Shown piece after piece: positions 12,268 through 22,412 of a DNA stretch of 64,000 bases. Origin of the DNA: Gnetum montanum (taxonomy: Eukaryota; Streptophyta; Gnetopsida; Gnetales; Gnetaceae); the NCBI GenBank assembly GCA_015680685.1, contig MNCI01022151.1, positions 706,679 through 770,678 of the forward strand, read 5' to 3'. Under the pieces are notes generated by a model that worked only from the letters and a program-made list of their open reading frames with translations, did no database searches and was not told where the DNA came from. Each line of letters begins with the position of its first letter. The first letter of the stretch is position 1. The position numbers and the translations under genes are program-made.

Positions 12268-12633
12268 ACCCTTTGTTGCCCAACTCCTACTTTGGTAGAG
12301 AATTGCATGGCTCTTGTTCCTACTAAGTGCAAAGCTTATGGGAGTAGCAAGTCTTGAATCTTCCCGAGAGTGAGAGGAGTGACTAGAACAACCATGGCTT
12401 TAGCATTTGCCTTTGCCATATGTCAAAGGGCTAAGATTAGGCTAGAGCACATGTTGGGTTTCCTTTGCTTAATGTAAGCATGAAAGAAATGGGGTAAATT
12501 CATCAGATGATAGAGATGTAGGCACTCAAGAAAGCTAAAGTGAATGTCCAATAGTTTGGACATATTTCCTAGTGAAACATAGAAATGTTCAACTAGCTTA
12601 GTGACCTAATGCCAGGGTAGAGGAGGAGATGAT
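12268..12633 (-). pseudogene. FY-x2-W module of LINE I, downstream half
   Basis: The - strand reads LVEHFYVSLGNMSKLLDIHF, then SFLECL, NLPHFFHAYI and ILALWHM. These are the second-half hallmarks of the module shared by all copies (VE-x-YF, KL-x2-IHF-x-FL, NLPHF, ALWR). It ends at the edge of the Copia-like solo LTR and resumes at 13275. Confidence 0.72.
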
Positions 12634-13274
12634 TGTTGGAAAAATGAAGACAAATACATTAATTGTTGTATTTCCTTTTATGTTGCATTTGATGTGGGGA
12701 TCTGTTTTATCCTGCATGTATTAGGATTGGGGTTTGGTCCTAATATTTCCTCATATATAGGAGGCTTGGTGTTTTATCCCACATGTATTAGGATTGGGGT
12801 TTGGTCCTCATGTTTCTTCATAAATAGAAGGCTTGGGGTAGCCTTTTAGTGTGTGCTTAAAAGTGAAAGCATTGTATCAAGGTTTTACCTTGGAGACGTG
12901 AGTCTTGTTGGTGTTGATCTGAGATCTGTTGGAATAACAGATTGTGTGTTTGAAAAGTTGCAAGGACGGCTTGTGTCCTTAAGATTTGAGAAGAATAGAA
13001 GGCAGATCAGCATTATTGTGGAAGTAGGGTAAAAGGGGCCCGAACCACGTAACTCTCTGTGTTCTTGTGCTATTTCCTTTTTACTGTTTTCATTCTGCTT
13101 TCATTTTGTTGTCACAGCAAATGTTTGCTAGAGTTTGGAATGTTTTGAGAGTGGTTTATAGTGTTTCTTACAGTGCAATATTTTGCCTCTAATGATTTAT
13201 TCAGATCTGTAGGGTTTTTAATAATTTCTCTAGAGCATTTGTAGTGTGTTTTCAGATCTGATTATAACAATGAC
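12629..13274. mobile_element. Copia-like solo LTR (12634-13269)
   Basis: It starts TGTTGGAAAAATG and ends TATAACA. The flanks are ATGAT and ATGAC, a 5-bp duplication with one mismatch. The GAACCACGTAACTCTCTGTG stretch at about 13040 is the classic U5 sequence of plant Ty1/Copia LTRs. A 67-bp internal duplication gives it two TATA-like sites. It interrupts the FY-x2-W module of LINE I. No internal region is present. Confidence 0.75.
12704..12837 (+). repeat. 67-bp tandem duplication carrying TATA-like sites
   Basis: Copies start GTTTTATCC at 12704 and 12771. Both contain TGTATTAGGATTGGGGTTTG, a TATA-like element (CATATATA or CATAAATA) and AGGCTTGG. This is promoter duplication within the Copia-like LTR. 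Confidence 0.88.
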
Positions 13275-13660
13275 AACAACACTTTGTTACTTGATGAAGT
13301 AGAAATGTATTGTTGGAAGAACAAGGTAGTGTCTTGAAGGCTTTAAGCATGTGGGAAAATCACTTTCCCTTTAGTAGGGTTCTAGGTGTAGTGTCAAAGT
13401 TGGCCTCACCCATCAAGAAAGAAAGGTTGTGAAATCGAACATGGTTGCCATTCTAATGCTAGAAGAAACTCATGGTAGAGAAATTCTGTTCTCCCTTTAG
13501 CTGTTGGAGAACGTTGTCCTGGTTGTCAATGATAACCATCCTCGAGATATCTATGTCTTGTTCACAATCCTGAATAGAAGATTCAAAGGTTGGGGTAATG
13601 CTCATGGTACTTTGCAATTCATGCTAGAGAATGTTGACTATTAGAGTTTCATTTTATGCA
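13275..13660 (-). pseudogene. FY-x2-W module of LINE I, upstream half
   Basis: This sequence continues the module interrupted by the solo LTR at 12634-13269 and shows the same arrangement as the copies at 25.2-25.8 kb and 19.6-20.0 kb. It is strongly decayed. Its identity rests mainly on position and on alignment with those copies. Confidence 0.5.
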
Positions 13661-14795
13661 TTCTTTGGCCAACACTAATATATTAGGATCAATATAATGA
13701 GTCAAGGGAGTTATTGTAACTTTGATCTATAAAAGATAATTGGAATTCATGATAGTTTCTATAGTTTCAAGTATAGTAAGTCTAACTAGCTACTTGTGAA
13801 TCCTCTAACTGATGAATAAAGTCATGTTGGTCTAGTTCATAGGTCAACACTAATTATAAGCTATTGTAGATAGTCTATAACTAGTATTGGTTTTGGTAGA
13901 TTATATGTCATCTTTGGGCTTGCTATTACTTCAGACTAGGTTAAACTAAGTATGTAAGAAATTTTTGTGTTTCGGTGGTGTTGCTCCTTCCTTGGTAATG
14001 GTACAACTTTTATATTGTTGTAGCATCTTTTGGCATCGTGTGCTCATAGCATAGTTACAATGTTGAGAAGTAAATTATTATCCTTAGTCTGATGTGGGCT
14101 AGGCCACTCTAGACTCCTTTAGCGATCCACAATGAAGCTGGTTTAGTTGTTCTTCAACAATTGATGCATTACTACTTCAATCATAGTTTGTCCTTCTCAT
14201 CTTTGTAGCTACTCATTTTGTGAAACTTTCATTCAAGTTCAACATGCTTAATTTCTTTAATCTTGGTCCTTGATGTACTAGTCCTTCTTTTGACATTAGG
14301 CATATCTGAGACGTTGACTTCTCCTATTCTTTATGATCTAGGACTTATGTTTTTCTTCAAGTACCATTTGGAAGAGGTGGGAGCCTTTTATGGGGACATC
14401 TTACCTTGCTTATAAGTTGGAGTTGTTCTTCATTTCTTGTGGTTTTTATGAACCACCTATCCTTATCTTTTCTTGGCTTATGAACGCCTTTTGTTCTTGT
14501 TGTTCTAGTGCTACGATTGATTACTTCATTGATTCACATGTTGATCTATATGTTTACAAGGTGGATTCTAGGACTTCTTTGTACCTTGTAAGTAGTTGCA
14601 CCTCTTCCTCATTCATTGTAACCTTTTGTAATTATTAATTACTTACATTAAGCAACTAATGATTGTATCTTGATTATTGGATATATTTTAACATTGAGTT
14701 TATAGATTTAGCATGGGTTTAGTACTCTCTTTGATTTGGAAGCCACATTGTTCTAGACTTTGCACAATGTCCAAATAATAGTAGCCTGGAAATTG
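13661..14795. other. Unassigned insert inside LINE I
   Basis: This stretch separates the zf-RVT end of LINE I from its FY-x2-W module. No other copy has it, so it is probably another insertion. I see no terminal repeats, poly(A) or coding signal that would name it. An 82-codon ORF at 14390-14638 has no family resemblance. Confidence 0.35.
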
Positions 14796-16335
14796 TCACA
14801 TGTAAGGGCTATGTTATTAGGCAGGCCTGTGTAGGCCTATGCCTAGAATTGATGGATGATGGTACAATCATAGAAAAGATGATCAATTGTTTCTTTAATC
14901 CCCAAGGAACACATGACATGGCATGGATCTATCATCATTCCTCAACAATAGAAAAAATGTTTTGTTGAGGAATTGCACTCTTAAGAAGGAGCTAGCCAAA
15001 CACTTGATCTTTTTTCGTAGCTTACCCTTCATATAGCCTTCCACCCTTACATAATGCCATACTTAGCCACCAAAATCTCATTGGACAATGTAGACCAAGG
15101 ACAACCTAACTGATGGAAGGCCTCATATTGTTTGTAGAGAGCTTACCACAAGGGGAAATCGATAGAAGAGGTATCCAAGGATGGCACTTCCTTTTGATGA
15201 TAGTAGCCCATAGAGTATCTTCCTAAGTGTGAATTCAATGTAGCATCTTTGCCATGCTAGTGAGAATACAATCCTTGAATTTGAGAACTTTTGAACCCCT
15301 GCAGTTAAAAAAGATATAATCATCTAGAGGCTCAATGCTCATCTTGCCAATGTAGGGTTAGGGGATGGGGGAGGTCGGTTGGTGGATGAGTGAAATTCTA
15401 ACCTTTTTTAAATGGTTGCATTCAAGCTTGAACCTAGGTTTTACAACTTGAGAAACAAGTACCTTATCATCATCCCAAACTCCCATAGTTCCTTGCCTTA
15501 TTTGATTCTATTGAACAAGGTGAGTCTTAAGGCCATGTTTCTTGTTGCTTCAAACGAATGACTTAAGAATGGGATTAACTTTTTGAGCAACAATGGGAGG
15601 GGAAAGAATAGAGGCTATGTACCTAGTCATGGTGGTGAGGATAGAGCTAGCTAATAAGACCTTGGCCTTACTACTCAAAAATGTATTAGCCCACATCTTG
15701 ATCGTAGATTGAATTAATTGAATCGAGCCTTTTCACATGGCTTTCCTATTCCAAGCATAAATAGGAATCCCCAAGTACGTTTTCTGATCCCACCCTTAAA
15801 AGCCCTGAGATTTGGTGCTTTAGTTCATGTCCCTATGGCAGAGGTGCACTCAAATCTTCAAAGTGCCTTCTTGATAACTAAGGTATCTTGCATTGTTGCC
15901 TTGGTTGTGAGCATGCCATCATCCACATAATGATTGACTAGGCTTTGTATCCCAACCATCTGTATGCCTTAAGCTCCTGCTTCAACTAAATAGTCCTGTA
16001 GTGAATCCATGGCAATGATTGAGGTAAGGGGAGAGGGGGTCTTCTTGCCTCAATCGACAATGTAGGGTATAAAAAGCCCCTAACCTTCAATTGACCTCAA
16101 TGGAATAAGCACCTGATTGTTGAATTTCAGTACAGAGCCTTATAAAACTTTTGCTGAAGCCTTTCTTGAGTAGGATCAATTCAAGAGCTTCCTAGCTAAG
16201 AGATTGTCAAGCTTCACACACATCCTTGGGAATTTATGTAACATCACAAAGTGCATCATTTCATGATTTAGGATAATTTGGTCTTGAATAAGTCTTCCCT
16301 CGACAAAATTGGATTGATTATTCTAGATTAATTTT
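14796..16335 (-). pseudogene. Reverse transcriptase and zf-RVT remnant of LINE I
   Basis: The - strand shows an RT palm box, NHYVDDGML, with YVDD at 15918-15929, then TYLGIPIYAWN and IKMWANTFLSSKA. These are the order and motifs of plant L1-type reverse transcriptase C-terminal halves. The region to 14796 resembles the zf-RVT tail. Many stops are present. The fingers region is missing at the 5' end. Confidence 0.65.
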
Positions 16336-16699
16336 AATAGAAGCAGCTTGAGGTGGACAACCAAAATGTTTTTTGAGAGAATGTTCAGGATTATATTGAA
16401 AGAAAGAGAATAGAAAGATTGTACATACAAAAAATATTCAGGGAGGTGTCCCCCCTATTGAAAGGGGGGACTTCTCCCCTCCATCTGCCTGACCAGGTAA
16501 GATAGACTACAAACCACATCAAACCAGGAAATACAGAGACGGATGCCCCCACGAATAGGTACATCAGGTCAAAAATTGGGCCCCACACTTGGCCCCACAA
16601 AGAAATGACATCACAAAAACATGGACAGGGGTACCTATAGTTCCCACAAACTACAAATGCTTTGACAACGTAGAACACTCATAATCAGGATATTCCTAA

Positions 16700-17436
16700 C
16701 TATGAATATTCTACAACCTCTCCCAATGATGTTCAGTGTCCATGAACGCAGCTGATTGCTGAAATTCCTTAAAGGCAGGTTCCTTCCATGCACACTCCTC
16801 AACATTCCCCTTGCCATGAGGATGAAGTTTAGTAGAAGATCTTCTGATATGTCAGTGTAGGGCCAACCAAGTTGTATCGATGTTTATGTTCAAAATGACA
16901 AATGGGCATCTCCCATTTCGCAGCCACATCCTGGCATTTTGGGCATGCACTTTATCTTGTTGCCTCTGAAGTTGTTCTACCTCCTCCTTCTCTTGCTCCT
17001 TTGCTAGCAACTCTAGTTGCTCATGTTCAGCCCTTTGCTGCTCTTCTTGCCTTAACTCTTTCCTGATTTGGGCCCGTAGATCATCAATCAAAACTGCCTT
17101 CGTCACTGCGTTGTGAAGCTCGTGTTTTCGTGACAACTCCTCCTTTCTTTCAGCATATTGGGCTTCCAATTGTGTAGTCATCCACTGAAACTCTGCCTCT
17201 TGGGCATTCCACTTTGCCTCCCATACTTGTCTTTCCTCCTCTCTTGTCTCCTCGGACGCCTCCTCCGTTGCTTGCAGTAGCACCTTAGTCTGCCTTAGCC
17301 TAGTCTCTTGGCTTCTAGGGACCAGAGAAGGAGAACTTTGCAATCCTGCTTCTTCCCCTTCAACCATAGATGAAATCTCCCGACCTGGCACAGTGAACCC
17401 TCCTTGGGGTTTTGTCAGCCTACGAGTATAAACCAT
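16700..17436 (-). pseudogene. Coiled-coil ORF of LINE II, almost intact
   Basis: An open - strand frame of 194 codons (17436-16852) is Glu/Arg/Gln-rich and heptad-like, with EEERQVWEAKW early and QRAEHEQLELLAKEQEKEE later. It ends in the conserved NARMWLRNGRCPFVILNI / DTTW segment. The C-terminal signature continues after a stop (KEFQQSAAFM). Such a region is not part of the usual plant L1 ORF2. It would be expected to form a coiled-coil oligomer, which is inference. This is the best preserved example of the tail in the window. Confidence 0.72.
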
Positions 17437-17905
17437 TCTTCATGGGGTTGTGGGCATTGAAGATGGCACAATCGGGGAAGCAATATGCTATAATGCCAAA
17501 ATCAACCTTGAGTGGTGTCCCTGATGCTATCATTGAAGCAATGCCAAGAAAAACCTTGGCAAGTTCACCCCACGGCCCAACCACATGCACTCCATCATGG
17601 TGAAGTGTGTGCTCTGTAACTTCCAAGCATTGCCAGATTGAACCACGAACCGATTTTAGTGAAGACCCAAATGAGGGTATTACATATTCCATCGGTCTAA
17701 AATCTGTAGGAGTAGAGGCATCACTCTTCTTGGGAATGAGAACAATTGATCTCCTAGAAAACTTGGCCTCTCACAAGCATGAGATTAGAAGCCTTTCTAG
17801 ATTATCACCTATTGCAAAAAATTCTAAGAACTTTGTATGCTATCCATTCAACCATGGGGTGCAACTTGCTGCATTTTGAAAGGGCATCCTAAATGTTGTT
17901 TCGAG
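17437..17905 (-). pseudogene. FY-x2-W module fragment, LINE II
   Basis: The - strand segment GELAKVFLGIASMIASG aligns with EPSQVFSNILATLALRA of element III, the end of the FY-x2-W module just before the coiled coil. The front of the module is lost. Confidence 0.5.
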
Positions 17906-17939
17906 AAGGGGGCTAAGAGAGAAATGTTATCTTGAGTAG

Positions 17940-18190
17940 AGAAAGTAGGAAGCACGTGCATGAAAAATGGTTGGGTCTCCTTCTGTTCCTAGACCTTAAC
18001 CTGAAATGTTTCAAATTCATGCAAGACATCTTCATTGTAGTTCACTATCTAGTCTTTGACTTTAAGACTATGCACTTGCTTGGAGCTACACAAATTATTT
18101 GCAGCAACAAAAAAGAACAAAGCACTCCTATCACCCTTCTTTAACCTTTGAACCCTAGAGCTATGCTTGCAATACATCTTCCCTTTTGTA
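17940..18190 (-). pseudogene. Endonuclease-RT linker fragment, LINE II
   Basis: The - strand reads RVQRLKKGDRSALFFFVAA. Element C has QWLKAGDRYTKFFFVAA at the same point, between the APE endonuclease and the RT. Next to it the RT itself is missing. Confidence 0.58.
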
Positions 18191-18499
18191 TTCAATTTTT
18201 TTGAGAAAAGTTTGGGATATGTATTAACAAAAATATATGTACATTGATGACCCCCTTTGCCATCACCCCAACTTGCGCCCCTCGCCCCTCCCCTCCACAC
18301 CCTCCCTCCCCCCAAAAAAAAATCTAAAAGGTCTTAAACCATTGCCTATTTTTAACGGGCTAAGCGATAGACCTTGATCACACAAAAATGGTTTACCAGA
18401 GTTGACACTAGACAATGACATAACTTTGTAAAGCCACCTAGAAGGGAAGGTAATCAACATAAAGAAATTAAATAGCAAAGGCCTAGGATGCCCAACATC

Positions 18500-19200
18500 A
18501 AGTACCATAGCCAAAACCCAAAAATAGACAGACAGAAACTAGTGACAGAAGAAATGGGGCCACAGTCGCAAGATCCAAATAAGCTGTTGCAAGTGGGTGT
18601 AGGCACAAACAACATGCTCTTGGCAATGAATGGCGTCCAAAGCCACCCTATGCCTTTTGGTAGCCATAAAGGCTATTGCTTGCTGAAAATTCTTGTACAC
18701 CTCCTTCTTGAAGTGCCAGTCTATTTCATTGCCAAGAACATTAGGATGAACCTTGGTCAAAGTTCTACGAATGAATCTCTATAACGTTGCCCAAGAGGTG
18801 TCCTGGTTATCCTTCATAATGACATATGGGCACTTGTTGCCCTGAAACCAATGGTAGACATTGGTTTCCTGCGCAAGGTCTTGTTGACGTTGTAGTTGCT
18901 TCTCTTCTAGCCGATCCTTCTCCCTCTTCTTAGCTTCAGCAGCCTCTTGAAGAATCCTCTCTTGCTTCTCATGGAGAAGCTCCTACTGGAGATGCAGGTG
19001 CATCTTTGCTTCAACCTCACCCCTGCAAGTAGCCTCCCTCAGATCATGCCACTTGATCTCCTCTTTTGCCTCCTCTTTAAGTTGCAAGGTTGTTTGCTCT
19101 AGAATGCAGTTAAACTTCTCCTTCCGTTGCTACCACTTTGCTTCCCAAATCACCTTTTCCTTTGAACGGGCAGCCTCAACAATGTCTGCCGCAACCTGAA
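18500..19200 (-). pseudogene. Coiled coil and C-terminal signature, LINE III
   Basis: The - strand holds a charged helical stretch (19200-18850), then a WFQGN-x-CPYVIM / DTSWATL segment, then KEVYKNFQQAIAFMATKRH followed by LDAIH. The same three blocks occur in LINEs II, D and the copies at 21.4, 52.1 and 60.0 kb. A 73-codon open frame at 18760-18539 contains the last block. Confidence 0.68.
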
Positions 19201-19219
19201 TGAGGTCCATAGGTAAGAT

Positions 19220-20061
19220 CTATGGCCAAGGTTCACCATCCGAGGGCTTCTGCCTAGAATCGGCATCAATCCAAGACTTCCCATTCATGGGAGTTTGCTT
19301 TGAAAAAACACCAATTTGCACGACATCCTCCACAAGGTTCAACATAGGAGGCCAACATCCATACACAATAGAAAAGGGCCTATTTGTCCAAGGAGAAAGG
19401 GTTGCGTTGTACGCCATAAGGCAAGGCTGAGCCTCGAATGGTGCCCTCAATGCTAATGTCGCAAGGATGTTAGAAAAAACTTGGGAAGGTTCATGACACA
19501 ACCTTGCTGTAAACATTTTATGAATGCAAAGTGGGAGTTTTGGAGCTTCTGAACATTACTAGACTAGATAAAGAATTGGTCAACCAGCTTGGTAGTGTCT
19601 TGCCACATATGTGGTATGGTCGATCTAGGAACTTGCCCACTTCCTATTTTTGGAACTGGGCCTTGGAAAGATTCCACTACATCTTGTAGGGTCCAGCTAG
19701 TGCGGTGGATAACTTCACCTGCCATGGGAATATCCAAGTAACTTGCAATAGCCTTTTTAGTTAGAGTAATCTGCACTTCACAAAAGGAAGTAGAGTCATT
19801 CTCCCAGTTATGATAGAATGCCCCATTTGCCAAATTCGGGTCCCTAGCTAAAGCAAGAAGGAGATCCGTCCATCCAACTTGTTGAACCAAACCCCACAAC
19901 ACTTGATTTGCTTGAAAACCTTGGCAGGTGTGTTCAAACGTGGGAGTGATGCCTATCGCATTAATGGCTTCCATCCACAACCGAAACTTGAGCGCTACAA
20001 CTTGCCTAGGAGAAGGAAGGCGAACAAACCAGAAAATCAATGTGTTGTGGGTTTTCCACAA
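19220..20061 (-). pseudogene. zf-RVT tail fused to FY-x2-W module, LINE III
   Basis: The open - strand frame 20061-19564 (165 codons) begins MWKTHNTLIFW, the tail that follows the zf-RVT zinc finger in plant LINEs (compare LWTLWRARNNRVF in element C). It then runs without a break into the extra module: DPNLANGAFYHNWEND, SFCEVQITLTKKAIA, GEVIHRT, FQGPVPK. The second half continues to 19220 after a stop (LQNSHFAFIKCL, then NLPKFF). The in-frame fusion shows that the module is a C-terminal extension of ORF2. Its layout recalls the putative plant transposon protein domains found in other plant elements. That likeness is inference. Confidence 0.75.
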
Positions 20062-20249
20062 GCACTAGTAGTAGTTGCTTGAGAATCACTAGTTAGCATA
20101 AGAGAGGGATGTAAGGTCGATGTGCACCAAACGACCTTGGAAAAACTATATTGATATATGAAATGAAAGAATTGTTTTCAGTGCAGATCAGCAGAGGGGA
20201 CAAATGGTAGGGGTTTGAAGCCCTCGTGCGTGGAGGAATTAGCGGAGTG

Positions 20250-21380
20250 CTAAGGAACCATGGGATGCAAGCCATAAAAAGACTTTAATTTCTTCTGGTA
20301 GTCTATGCCCAAATGCATTTCCAACCCTTGACCATTGGGTACAAATGCTTGATAATATCCTGCAATCAAGCCTCCAACCAATTGTTTGGGCCATAATATT
20401 GGCATGTTGACATAAAGCCTGCCAAACATAAGAGTCCTAGTTGCCCACCCTCCGTTGTTGATATTTATTTCTGATAACAAGAATCCATTGTGCTGCATAC
20501 TCATTAACCTGCATGAGATGGTTAGTCAAGTGCTAGAGCCCCATGGTGATGGTGTCTTGAAATTTTAAGATTCCTAGCCCACTAGCCACCTTAGGTTTTG
20601 CAACCTTTTCCTAGCCAATGAGGTGCATATGCTCTCCTCCTTTACCCCTAGACCAAATGAAGTTCCAAATCAATTGATCCACCCACTGCACAAAGGCCAT
20701 CAAAGGGTTGGCTACATAAGTAGTGAATGGGCAATGGCACATAGGACTGAAGTAGCCAAGAGAAAATGTCTCTTGCGAGTGAGGAAATGATTAGACCAAT
20801 GTCCAATTTGTTGTTGGATCTCTTGTATCATACCAGACCAAGATTTCTTTTGGTGCTAGGCATACATGGGTGTGCAAGTAAGAATCTATAACTACACCAG
20901 GTAGAAAACCCAAAACTTGACCAATCAACCCCTTAACCTAGCCATCAACATTAAGGACATGCAAAGCAGACTTACCTCTATTTATATCCACCCCCGCCTC
21001 CATTGCCATCCTACTAAGGGCTCTATTTAGCGCATGGGCTTGGGGAACTGCCACCTTAGAGAAAAAGATGGTGTCATCAACATAGTGTTTTGCTAAGCAT
21101 TCTACCATGGCAATCCGCAACCATCTAACCCCTTCACACTTACAATATATATGCATCGTGTCCATAGCCAAAATGAATAGATAAGGTGAAAGGGGGTCTC
21201 CTTGACGTAATCCTTGCCCACGAGAGGAAAACCCTCAAAGTTTACCACTGATGTCAATTTTTGCAACTCCTTTAGGATGAGGTTTTCCTTCTTGTAGTCT
21301 TCACTGAGCTTCTTCTTGGATTGGACCTAGCGCAAACAATAGAAGCTTGAGCCTTTAAAAACTTGAGGAAATTTTTTTTC
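20250..21380 (-). pseudogene. Reverse transcriptase remnant, LINE III
   Basis: A - strand frame (21171-20938) contains KHYVDDTIFFSKVAVPQAH with an intact YVDD at 21073-21084, followed by the DINRGKSALHVL strand. A further frame at 20504-20250 belongs to the RT C-terminal region. The fingers and first catalytic Asp region are deleted. Confidence 0.68.
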
Positions 21381-21416
21381 TAGCAACTAGGAACAGTTCA
21401 CCCCCTTCACTTGCCT

Positions 21417-22412
21417 AAGAGCCCCCTTAGGGTGCGAGATGAGGAATGAAGGGTTTGGGAAGCAAAGTGGGTTGCTTGGAAGGAGGCCTTCCAGTGGTAG
21501 CTGGCTGGGTTGGAACTCTAGCACCGGGAAATGGTGGACGTGCTTCGACAACAAAGGGAGGTTGAGAATGTAGCTGCTAGGGCAGCAATGGAAGACCAAC
21601 TTCGTAGAGAATTGAGGGAGGAGTTGCAGCAAGAAGAGCTTTGGTGATAGATATTCGAATGGGAGGTAGAGGCGTAGAGGGAGAATGAGTGGAGGAAGGA
21701 CGCAACGCTCCAACAACAGCTGGATTGGACGCACGAGTAGATTACAATCACCTGGCTGTGAGAAGGGAAATGTCCCTATGTCCGCATGCATATCAATTGG
21801 AACTCGTTGTGGCTGGAGCTTTGTCGGCACATTTGGCTTGCTTTGGCAAAGTTGCACCTTGATGGTAAGGGTATTGCAGCCAACAAGGGGTGCAAGGTTG
21901 AGGCCTTTAAGACCTTTCAATAGGCGGCTGCGTTTGTTGATACTGAAGTGTATTGTGCATGGTTTGACATGCTCCACTTGCAATATAGGCTTGATTGTAA
22001 GTGCCCGCATCTACCTAGACACCTCTGAGGGGTTTTGTGTTGCTATTTTGATGAGTTTTGCCGTGTTTCTCTTGTTTGGTTCGAAGGTTTTGTTTGTTGA
22101 GAAGGGAGTTGGTTTTTGTTTTTGGGACTATTTGTTCATAGTTGGGTCTTTATTGAAGGGTCCAAGGGACTTGTTTTTTCTCACATTGGTTGTGGATAGG
22201 GGAAGTTTGTACCCAGCGGGGTAAGCGGATGGTTGTGTCAGGGTTGACAATCACCCCACTTTTTGACATGTAGTTGTCATGTGGTGGTGGGGGTGCAAGT
22301 GGTGGGGCGGTGGGGTGGTGGGTGTTTTTCCCCACATCTTTTCCATGATTGCACATATTTTAGCTGATAATATATTCCCAAAATTTTCTAAGAAAAAAAA
22401 AAGAGCCCCCTT
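21417..22412 (+). mobile_element. 5'-truncated LINE copy with 12-bp target-site duplication
   Basis: AAGAGCCCCCTT occurs at 21417-21428 and again at 22401-22412, on either side of a unit that ends in poly(A) (22393-22402). The unit holds the coiled coil, WLWEGKCPYVRMHI-like and FKTFQ-x-AAAFVDTE blocks on the + strand, then a G-rich 3' UTR and a TAATATATTCCCAAAATTTT end. It is a copy of the same family as its host, inserted in the opposite direction into LINE III. A 179-codon frame at 21685-22224 and the 207-codon - strand frame here are off-frame shadows. Confidence 0.85.

Larger units (their letters stand above)
8559..16335 (-). mobile_element. LINE element I, split by two later solo LTRs
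   Basis: On the - strand this copy carries, in order, reverse transcriptase to zf-RVT (16335-14796), the FY-x2-W module (13660-12268, itself interrupted), then the coiled coil and C-terminal signature (9548-8565). It ends in a short poly(A), seen as T at 8559-8564. Two LTRs with flanking duplications sit inside (9554-12262 and 12634-13269). Removing them brings the module pieces together in the order seen in the other copies. About 1.1 kb at 13661-14795 remains unexplained and may be a further insertion. Confidence 0.7.
16369..18195 (-). mobile_element. LINE element II, internally deleted
   Basis: The 3' end is a short poly(A), seen as T at 16369-16374. Upstream on the - strand come the C-terminal signature, a long coiled coil, part of the FY-x2-W module, and then an endonuclease-RT linker at 17940-18190. 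Almost all of the reverse transcriptase is absent, so this is an internally deleted copy. Its right end is cut where element III's poly(A) was inserted. A 9-bp stem with a 6-nt loop (16448-16471) lies in the 3' UTR. Confidence 0.6.

Noticed and set aside
16448-16471. 9-bp perfect stem with a 6-nt loop, terminator-like
   Set aside because: It lies in the 3' UTR of a plant LINE and is not followed by a T run in the transcribed direction; a Rho-independent terminator makes no sense here.
21387-22010. 207-codon - strand frame
   Set aside because: It is the reverse of the coiled-coil region of the + strand LINE copy. Its Leu/Pro-rich composition is the complement of Glu/Arg-rich codons.
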